A stretch of DNA of 5,362 nucleotides from assembly GCA_030705665.1 (NCBI GenBank), contig JAUZQA010000305.1, positions 1-5,362 of the forward strand, given 5' to 3'. Position 1 is the stretch's first letter. Every line of letters starts with the position of its first letter. The position numbers and the translations under genes were made by a program. The notes under the pieces were generated by a model. That model searched no databases. It saw only the letters and a program-made list of their open reading frames with translations, and was not told the DNA's origin. Shown one piece after another: positions 1 to 4,753 of this stretch. The DNA is from Bacillota bacterium. GTDB taxonomy: Bacteria > Bacillota > Bacilli > Bacillales_B > DSM-18226.

Positions 1-61
1 AACGTGCCCTTATTTTTTCTCGATAGGATTTTACCTTAAATAAATCTGTGCCATGATTTTA

Positions 62-67
62 TAACTG
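62..67. repeat. Left copy of 6-bp direct repeat (putative target-site duplication)
   Basis: TAACTG directly abuts the left end of the palindromic element at 68. An identical copy abuts its right end at 184-189. If the first A of the element is counted, the direct repeat can be read as 7 bp (TAACTGA at 62-68 and 184-190). A direct repeat placed exactly at both outer boundaries of an inverted repeat is best explained as target duplication on insertion. Confidence 0.7.
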
Positions 68-183
68 AGGAGATTGCATAATTCATTGATTGACCATTCC
101 GGCTCAATATATTGATAGTCACAAATAAGCATAGCCCCATATATTGTTCCGGAATCTTGAAAAAGGTAATTATGCAATCTCCT
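68..183. mobile_element. MITE-like palindromic insertion element, 116 bp
   Basis: The outer arms AGGAGATTGCATAATT (68-83) and its exact reverse complement (168-183) form a perfect 16-bp terminal inverted repeat. Inside it the two halves remain partly complementary: 96-102 pairs with 149-155 (ATTCCGG/CCGGAAT) and 105-112 pairs with 139-146 (CAATATAT/ATATATTG), leaving a 26-nt apical loop and a 12x12 internal loop. A TAACTG direct repeat flanks both ends. There is no ORF of useful length, so the unit would need a transposase supplied in trans. Terminal inverted repeats, small size, target duplication and no coding capacity are the standard description of a MITE. The parent IS family is not recognised. 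It sits 79 bp upstream of the preferred start of gene 1, so it may affect that gene's transcription or leader structure. The alternative is a native structured leader or regulatory hairpin, but that would not explain the flanking direct repeats. Confidence 0.72.
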
Positions 184-189
184 TAACTG
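184..189. repeat. Right copy of 6-bp direct repeat (putative target-site duplication)
   Basis: TAACTG directly follows the right inverted repeat of the palindromic element and matches 62-67. Removing 68-183 and one copy of the repeat would restore a continuous ancestral sequence upstream of gene 1. Confidence 0.7.
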
Positions 190-252
190 ATTACTAAAAT
201 AGCCCGGTTAGAAAGCCAACAGAAACACAATGTCATATCCTTTAAAAAAAGC

Positions 253-257
253 GGGGA
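253..257 (+). promoter_or_regulatory. Ribosome binding site deciding the start of gene 1
   Basis: GGGGA ends 5 nt before the ATG at 263. The upstream in-frame ATG at 230 is preceded by AC-rich sequence without a recognisable Shine-Dalgarno. This supports 263 as the start, and the alignment with gene 4 agrees. Confidence 0.6.
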
Positions 258-262
258 TAGGC

Positions 263-1429
263 ATGAAGGATATAAACATTTTACATGTCACTAATTTCCA
301 CAATATCGGCGGGATAGAATCTCGGTTAATCGACTTTTTCAGTGAACCAGCCGAAAATTTCAGGTTCTTTGTGTTTTCCCCTAATCCGATCATGCACTTT
401 TATGAACGTGCACTCAAATCACTTCGTATCATTTATGGACAAAAATCCGAAAAAAGGCCTTGGATTAGCGAATTGGTCTATTTCGCCAAAACCCACCATA
501 TCGATATCGTTCATTTCCATCGGCCTTGGTCCAAAGCAAAGTTGGCGCTGAAAGAAGCAGGCATCCAGGCTATTATTGATCATGACCATGGGGCATCTTG
601 GTTAAGTACTGATCAACAGATTAAGCAGGACCGGCCGAGCATTAAAGTAGTGGATAGGGTTATCGCCGTATCTGAGGCAAGTAAGATCATGTTATCCCAA
701 CGCGTCGGCTACAAACCACGAAACATTCAAGTCATTCATAATGGCGTTCAGTTTTCGAGATTCACAAACTGTGGCTCAGTTTTCAAGACTGAGCATAAAT
801 CGATTATTACCACGATATGTCGGCTGATCTCGCTAAAAGGTGTGGAATCGCTCATTCGGGCCATCCCCCATGTTATTTCACAAAATCCCAATATTGACTT
901 CTGGATCGTGGGCGATGGCCCAAAACGTCTTGCCTATAAAGAACTTGCAATAAAACTAGGAGTCAAAGACAAGGTGAAATTCTGGGGAGCGCAAGAAGAC
1001 GTGAGCGATATATTGGCAGCTACCGACATTTTTGTTTTGCCATCGGTCCGAGAGCCCTTTGGAGGAGTATTAATAGAAGCGGGCTACTTCGGCAAGCCCT
1101 GTATTGCCGCCAACGTCGACGGCAATCCCGAAATTGTTATCCATGAAAAAACCGGACTTCTCCTCGATCCAACGCTCCCCTTTGTTGAAGTGAGTGAAAA
1201 AGGCAATTCCGTACCTTGTTGGGTTGTGGACGGAAACTCTCATAAACTCCGCCGACCATTGGCTCTTCATCCCAAAACCTTAGCCAATGCAATTATACAA
1301 CTGATATCTGATGCGGAGGCTATGCATGAGTTCGGAGAAAACGCTCGAGAACGTGTCGTACGGCAATTCAATATTCAAAGATATCATCAGGAGATATTGG
1401 CCCTTTATAATAGCTTAACAAAAAGATAG
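263..1429 (+). CDS. GT4-like (GT-B fold) glycosyltransferase, paralogue of gene 4
   Basis: This 388-residue protein is a retaining-type GT-B glycosyltransferase that should transfer a sugar from a nucleotide donor to a glycan acceptor, probably at the cytoplasmic face. The N-terminal acceptor domain has the glycine loop IGGIES (15-20), HFH (84-86), HDHGAS (107-112) and AVSEAS (135-140). The hinge IHNG (158-161) leads to the donor-binding domain: CRLISLKG (186-193, with the Arg and Lys typical of phosphate contacts), GDGP (217-220), the E-x7-E pair E264/E272 in REPFGGVLIE, and DGNPEI (286-291). No signal peptide or membrane segment is evident. An insert with WVVDG (320-324) and RRPLAL (330-335) precedes the C-terminal helices. 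The ATG at 263 is preferred over the in-frame ATG at 230: it has an RBS, and from there the protein aligns with gene 4 from residue 1 without a gap for about 305 residues (about 45% identity, counted by hand). The family assignment is firm; donor and acceptor are unknown. Confidence 0.93.
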   Translation: MKDINILHVTNFHNIGGIESRLIDFFSEPAENFRFFVFSPNPIMHFYERALKSLRIIYGQKSEKRPWISELVYFAKTHHIDIVHFHRPWSKAKLALKEAGIQAIIDHDHGASWLSTDQQIKQDRPSIKVVDRVIAVSEASKIMLSQRVGYKPRNIQVIHNGVQFSRFTNCGSVFKTEHKSIITTICRLISLKGVESLIRAIPHVISQNPNIDFWIVGDGPKRLAYKELAIKLGVKDKVKFWGAQEDVSDILAATDIFVLPSVREPFGGVLIEAGYFGKPCIAANVDGNPEIVIHEKTGLLLDPTLPFVEVSEKGNSVPCWVVDGNSHKLRRPLALHPKTLANAIIQLISDAEAMHEFGENARERVVRQFNIQRYHQEILALYNSLTKR

Positions 1430-1512
1430 AGCTCCTCCAAGCAAAGAACGCTTTCTCATTTCTACACTTCCCATTGATACTCTGGCCTAACACAAAAAAC
1501 TATCGTTCATCG

Positions 1513-1548
1513 TAAATTAGGAATAAGCAGCTTGCCCTAACGAATTTA
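1513..1548 (+). other. Possible bulged hairpin in the gene 1-gene 2 spacer
   Basis: TTAGG (1517-1521) can pair with CCTAA (1536-1540), and TAAA (1513-1516) with TTTA (1545-1548) across a 4-nt bulge. No U-run follows, so it does not look like an intrinsic terminator. The rest of the 139-bp spacer (1430-1568) shows no ORF, no clear terminator and no convincing -35/-10 pair. Weak; it may be chance in AT-rich DNA. Confidence 0.2.
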
Positions 1549-1554
1549 TCCATG

Positions 1555-1560
1555 AAGGGA
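1555..1560 (+). promoter_or_regulatory. Ribosome binding site of gene 2
   Basis: AAGGGA lies 8 nt before the ATG at 1569, a normal position, and supports that start. Confidence 0.65.
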
Positions 1561-1568
1561 TACATAAC

Positions 1569-2492
1569 ATGAAATTTTCATTTATTCAACCCCATTTAAG
1601 AATATTTGGCGGCATCCGTCGAATCATCGAATTAACCAATCACTTAATCGCACTGGGACACGTTGTCACCATCTATCACCCCGATGGAACACCTTGTCAA
1701 TGGCTTAAATCGCTAGCAAAAACAAAGAAGCTCTCAGAGATTGGAGAAGACGCCCACGAAATTCTTGTATACACGCATCCGCTTCAAAATGATGTTTTCA
1801 CAAAAACGCCTGCTAAATTGAAGGTTTACTACATTCTGCACGCCCATCATTTGAACTACGCTCATGACATTGTCTTGCATACTTATCGGCAACCCGGCGT
1901 CCACAAGGTGACTTGCTCCAAATGGGTGTCCGAACAAGTAAAGCCTTTTTTATGCAAAATGCTTCCAGTCGTTTATGGTGGAGTTAATCGGGATATCTTT
2001 CATCCTATTCCCGACCAAAAAAAAGAATTTGACATCATCTTTTACGGAAGTAAACGTCCTTATAAAGGAACCAGTACAATACTCGAAGCATGTCGGATCG
2101 GCGGTTTCAGTTACGACTGTTACGAAGGGAAAAAAATGAAACAACCTCAGATGGCGCATTTTATTACTAAAGCCCGGATCTTTGTCAGCGGTAGCTGGTG
2201 GGAAGGTTGGAACAATTGTAGTTTGGAAGCGATGGCATGCAAAGTGCCGGTGGTGACCACAGATTGTGGCGGCAATCGCGAATTTGCGATCGATAAGATT
2301 ACTGCAATGGTTATCCCCCCCAAAAAGCCAAAGCTTATGGCGGAAAAGATCAATTATCTGTTAAAGAACCCCAAATTTAGAGGGGCAATTGCAATTAATG
2401 GATATAAAAAATCTTTGGAATACCGATGGGAAGACTCCGCTTCCGCCTGGGAAAATCTTATGATGGAGTATCTAAAGAACCCTCTCATTTAA
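1569..2492 (+). CDS. Short GT4-like (GT-B fold) glycosyltransferase
   Basis: This 307-residue protein is a GT4-like glycosyltransferase, expected to transfer a sugar from a nucleotide donor in glycan assembly. The N-terminal domain opens with a beta strand and glycine loop FGGIRR (13-18), followed by an amphipathic helix and ALGHVVTIYHPDG (28-40), a typical acceptor-domain Rossmann start. The hinge VYGGVNRDIF (135-144) matches the usual NGVD..F region. The donor domain begins with FDIIFYGSKRPYKG (154-167). The E-x7-E pair is E212/E220 in WEGWNNCSLEAMA, followed by VPVVTTDCGGNREF (226-239). At 307 residues it is shorter than the usual 350-400 of the family; the stretch between hinge and E-x7-E is compact, but all main motifs are present, so it looks reduced rather than broken. 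No membrane segment or signal peptide is apparent. It lies 139 bp after gene 1 and 45 bp before gene 3. It shares motifs but no close overall similarity with genes 1 and 4. Its specificity cannot be read from the sequence. Confidence 0.9.
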   Translation: MKFSFIQPHLRIFGGIRRIIELTNHLIALGHVVTIYHPDGTPCQWLKSLAKTKKLSEIGEDAHEILVYTHPLQNDVFTKTPAKLKVYYILHAHHLNYAHDIVLHTYRQPGVHKVTCSKWVSEQVKPFLCKMLPVVYGGVNRDIFHPIPDQKKEFDIIFYGSKRPYKGTSTILEACRIGGFSYDCYEGKKMKQPQMAHFITKARIFVSGSWWEGWNNCSLEAMACKVPVVTTDCGGNREFAIDKITAMVIPPKKPKLMAEKINYLLKNPKFRGAIAINGYKKSLEYRWEDSASAWENLMMEYLKNPLI

Positions 2493-2522
2493 AGCATTAA
2501 GGTAATGGATGTCACACTATGC

Positions 2523-2529
2523 GGAGGGG
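2523..2529 (+). promoter_or_regulatory. Ribosome binding site deciding the start of gene 3
   Basis: GGAGGGG lies 8 nt before the ATG at 2538, a strong and ideally spaced Shine-Dalgarno. The longer in-frame ATG at 2505 has only AAGG, 2 nt away, which is too close. The RBS therefore lies inside what the longest ORF would count as coding. Confidence 0.75.
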
Positions 2530-2537
2530 TTTTCTTA

Positions 2538-3536
2538 ATGATCTACTTTTTTCTTCTAAAAGACAATAACACACCGACTACATACTCCGGTAAACTTTTT
2601 GCACACGGATTAAAAGCAGCCGGATTCCCTGTTAGTATTGTACAAAACGATGACAAGAAAAAACACATATTGAAAGTCATCAAATCTGGAACCATTATTT
2701 TTCAAAAGTGCTTACATCCACTGCATCAAGCTGCCCGCATTAAACACCTTAAAGGTAAAGTTGGGCTTATCCATATTGATGATGACTTTTCACAAATGGA
2801 TAAGGCAGGTCATATCAAGACATTGGAAACTACGGATCTCATTCTCGTTGTTTCACCACTCCACCGAAAGTTACTCTCCTCCCTTGTCAAAACTCCTTGC
2901 GCTGTGATCCGGACCATTACGGACCTTCGTCAATTCGCCTACTTTCCTCAACACCTCAGGACTAATAACCCACCCATTATTGCATGGCAGCAAAGTCATG
3001 CGGATATGTATGCAAAAGACCTTTTAGAAATTGAAAAACCGTTAATAGAGCTACACCAAAGGTTTCCTTATCGATTACGTCTTTTTGGATGGCATCTGGG
3101 TAAGGACAGCACGGATCGACGGGATTTGATCTCAAAACACATACCATTTGCCGAGTTTATACCAGCGGTCCCTATTCATGATTTTTTTACAAACATCGTT
3201 CCACAGCTACAACAAGCCAATGCTTTTATCGTACCCTATCGTGATACGCCCCGAAGTTGGGCCAAAGGAGCATTTGCTTTACGACAGGTTATGGCTTTAG
3301 GAGTACCGGTCGTCGTATCAAAGATCGGTGTTCACCCTAAAATCATCAAAGATGGTGATAATGGTTTTTTGGCATCCACTCACGAAGAATGGGTAGCAAA
3401 GCTTTATAAAATATTAACCGATCCGGCATTAGCAGAGCATCTTTCAAAAAACGCCAGACAAACGGTGGAGACAGAGTATTCGGAGAAAAAATGCATTGAG
3501 ATTTTCATTAAAGCGCTTCACCCCTATCTCAAATAG
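2538..3536 (+). CDS. Divergent GT-B / GT4-like glycosyltransferase
   Basis: This 332-residue protein, from the RBS-supported ATG at 2538, is probably a glycosyltransferase of the GT4-like superfamily. The N-terminal half begins MIYFFLLKDN, has a helix around SGKLFAHGLKAAGF (17-30) resembling the GT-B acceptor domain, and carries an acidic IHIDDDF stretch (78-84). VVSPLHRKLL (104-113) looks like the strand-helix usually read as V(S)xxL. The C-terminal half has a strand at RLRLFGW (179-185), a strand ANAFIVPYRD (227-236), then WAKGAFALRQVMALGVPVVVS (241-261) and DGDNGFLA (272-279), a classic GT4 C-terminal arrangement. The canonical E-x7-E is not conserved: Lys243 and Gln250 occupy this region, a pattern I recall from related GT4-like proteins with K..(F/L)..LQ.MA. 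It may therefore bind the donor differently, or be weakly active. No signal peptide or clear membrane helix is seen. It sits 45 bp after gene 2 and 41 bp before gene 4, probably in one operon. Specificity is unknown. Confidence 0.85.
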   Translation: MIYFFLLKDNNTPTTYSGKLFAHGLKAAGFPVSIVQNDDKKKHILKVIKSGTIIFQKCLHPLHQAARIKHLKGKVGLIHIDDDFSQMDKAGHIKTLETTDLILVVSPLHRKLLSSLVKTPCAVIRTITDLRQFAYFPQHLRTNNPPIIAWQQSHADMYAKDLLEIEKPLIELHQRFPYRLRLFGWHLGKDSTDRRDLISKHIPFAEFIPAVPIHDFFTNIVPQLQQANAFIVPYRDTPRSWAKGAFALRQVMALGVPVVVSKIGVHPKIIKDGDNGFLASTHEEWVAKLYKILTDPALAEHLSKNARQTVETEYSEKKCIEIFIKALHPYLK

Positions 3537-3542
3537 AGTTCT

Positions 3543-3563
3543 GGTTAGACCGTCCGTCTAATC
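3543..3563 (+). other. Intergenic hairpin upstream of gene 4 RBS
   Basis: GGTTAGAC (3543-3550) pairs with GTCTAATC (3556-3563) as an 8-bp stem with one G-T wobble and a 5-nt loop CGTCC. It ends 2 nt before the AGGAGG of gene 4. No U-run follows, so it is not an intrinsic terminator. It could block decay of upstream mRNA, mark a processing site or modulate access to the RBS. GGTTA (3543-3547) could alternatively pair with TAACC (3573-3577), which would enclose the RBS. Confidence 0.4.
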
Positions 3564-3565
3564 CT

Positions 3566-3571
3566 AGGAGG
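3566..3571 (+). promoter_or_regulatory. Strong ribosome binding site of gene 4
   Basis: AGGAGG, a consensus Shine-Dalgarno, lies 6 nt before the ATG at 3578. It is the strongest RBS in the window and fixes the start of gene 4. Confidence 0.85.
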
Positions 3572-3577
3572 TTAACC

Positions 3578-4753
3578 ATGAAAGTTCTAAACGTACTGCA
3601 TATATCTCCGATGGGAAGGATTGGAGGTATTGAATCAAGGCTTATTGACCTATTTAATCAACATATTCCTGGAGTTCAATTCTTCTTGTTTTCTCCAACG
3701 ACTATTCCTCCCAGATGGGTTAAGATTCTGATAAAGCTAAAGATCCCTTTTCTACAATCTATAAATGAACGTTTTTGGGAAGATGAATTAGTTGCTTATG
3801 TACGTCAAAACAAAATTGATATCGCCCACTTTCACCACCCCTTAGTCAAAGGAGTTCAAGCTTTAAAAATAATCGGTGTAAAAGCAGTCATCTATCATGA
3901 CCACGGGGCTTCATGGTATGGCTCTCCAATTGTTGCCAGAGAAAGATCGGAAATAGTACGTGCAATTGACGGAATAATAGCTGTCTCTGAAGCTAGCCGC
4001 ATTATGATCATGGAACGCTTTAATGCTCCGAAAAGTTTGATTAATGTTATTCATAACGGAATCGATTTTAAGCATTTACTTCCACACAAGACAATAACAA
4101 AACCTAGGGGAAAAAAGGTCGTCGCCACCGTCTGTCGATTAAAGCCATTCAAAGGGGTTGACTCCTTCATTAAGGCATATCCCTTTGTTCTTGAAAGGCG
4201 AAAAGATGTTGTCTTTTGGATTATCGGCAACGGCTCGGAACGTGTAAGTTTAGAGACTCTGACTAAACAACTCGGTATTTCGAACCAAGTAAGGTTTTGG
4301 GGTTTTCAAAGTAATGTCGGCGATTTTCTTAGAGCTGCTGATTTATTCGTTTTACCATCTTATCGAGAGCCATTTGCCGGGGCGCTTATTGAAGCCGGAT
4401 ATATCGCCAAACCATCCATTGCTGCGAATGTGGACGGCAACCCCGAAATTATTCTTCACAATCAAACAGGGATTCTAATCGACCCGACAATCTCCGTTGA
4501 ATCAAAGAATCCCATGGACTCTCCAGGATGGGTTGTCGATGGGCACAAACAAACTATACGTCGACCTTTAGCATTGGATCCGTGCCGGTTAAGTCATTTT
4601 ATACTTCATATGTTAAACAACCCCGAAAGGTCTCATCAGATCGGACTTCAAGCAAGGCTAAGAGTTAAGGAATATTTTAATGTCAATACCTATGGGAAAA
4701 ATTTGGTGGCATATTATCGAAAGCTTCTTGATGGGAGACGTCCAACGTGTTGA
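3578..4753 (+). CDS. GT4-like (GT-B fold) glycosyltransferase, paralogue of gene 1
   Basis: This 391-residue protein is a full-length GT4-type glycosyltransferase with landmarks at the same residue numbers as gene 1: IGGIES (15-20), HFH (84-86), HDHGAS (107-112), AVSEAS (135-140), IHNG (158-161), CRLKPFKG (186-193), GNGS (217-220), E264/E272 in REPFAGALIE, and DGNPEI (286-291). It also shares the C-terminal insert with WVVDG (318-322) and RRPLAL (328-333). By hand alignment the two are about 45% identical over the first 305 residues without a gap; they then differ by two residues in the insert. The least conserved stretches are 41-80, 113-130 and 163-180. These include acceptor-domain surfaces, so the two enzymes probably differ in acceptor or linkage while sharing a donor type (inference). 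The protein ends GRRPTC, and its last codons may overlap the start of gene 5. No signal peptide or membrane segment is seen. Confidence 0.94.
   Translation: MKVLNVLHISPMGRIGGIESRLIDLFNQHIPGVQFFLFSPTTIPPRWVKILIKLKIPFLQSINERFWEDELVAYVRQNKIDIAHFHHPLVKGVQALKIIGVKAVIYHDHGASWYGSPIVARERSEIVRAIDGIIAVSEASRIMIMERFNAPKSLINVIHNGIDFKHLLPHKTITKPRGKKVVATVCRLKPFKGVDSFIKAYPFVLERRKDVVFWIIGNGSERVSLETLTKQLGISNQVRFWGFQSNVGDFLRAADLFVLPSYREPFAGALIEAGYIAKPSIAANVDGNPEIILHNQTGILIDPTISVESKNPMDSPGWVVDGHKQTIRRPLALDPCRLSHFILHMLNNPERSHQIGLQARLRVKEYFNVNTYGKNLVAYYRKLLDGRRPTC
4733..4737 (+). promoter_or_regulatory. Candidate ribosome binding site for the upstream start of gene 5
   Basis: GGGAG, inside the end of gene 4, lies 9 nt before the GTG at 4747. 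It supports translational coupling if that start is used. A competing candidate, GAAGG at 4791-4795, lies 8 nt before the GTG at 4804. Confidence 0.4.

Noticed and set aside
2..43. Short open stretch ending in TAA at 41-43 that could be the C-terminal tail of an upstream gene (13 codons)
   Set aside because: All three + frames close within the first 43 bases and the stretch is too short to show any motif; no frame is favoured.
195..200. TAAAAT as a -10 box for a gene 1 promoter
   Set aside because: No reasonable -35 hexamer lies 16-18 bp upstream (that region is the inverted-repeat arm), and such hexamers are common in AT-rich DNA.
342..551. 69-codon + strand ORF inside gene 1 in another frame
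   Set aside because: It lies entirely within the glycosyltransferase frame, which has conserved motifs; the alternative product shows nothing recognisable.
1070..1270. Reverse-strand ORF opposite gene 1 (66 codons), with similar ones at 208-393, 1734-1937, 1950-2159 and 2147-2353
   Set aside because: They are shadows of strongly supported coding sequence, have no recognisable motifs and no matching operon context on the - strand.
1430..1568. A terminator or second promoter between genes 1 and 2
   Set aside because: Only a 4-bp stem (AAGC/GCTT near 1440-1453) without a U-run and no paired -35/-10 boxes could be found; the spacer may still hold a promoter that cannot be seen by eye.
2186..2200. 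Partial match to the ops/JUMPstart element (GCGGTAG) of polysaccharide operons
   Set aside because: It lies in the middle of the gene 2 coding sequence, matches only the core, and there is no operon leader context.
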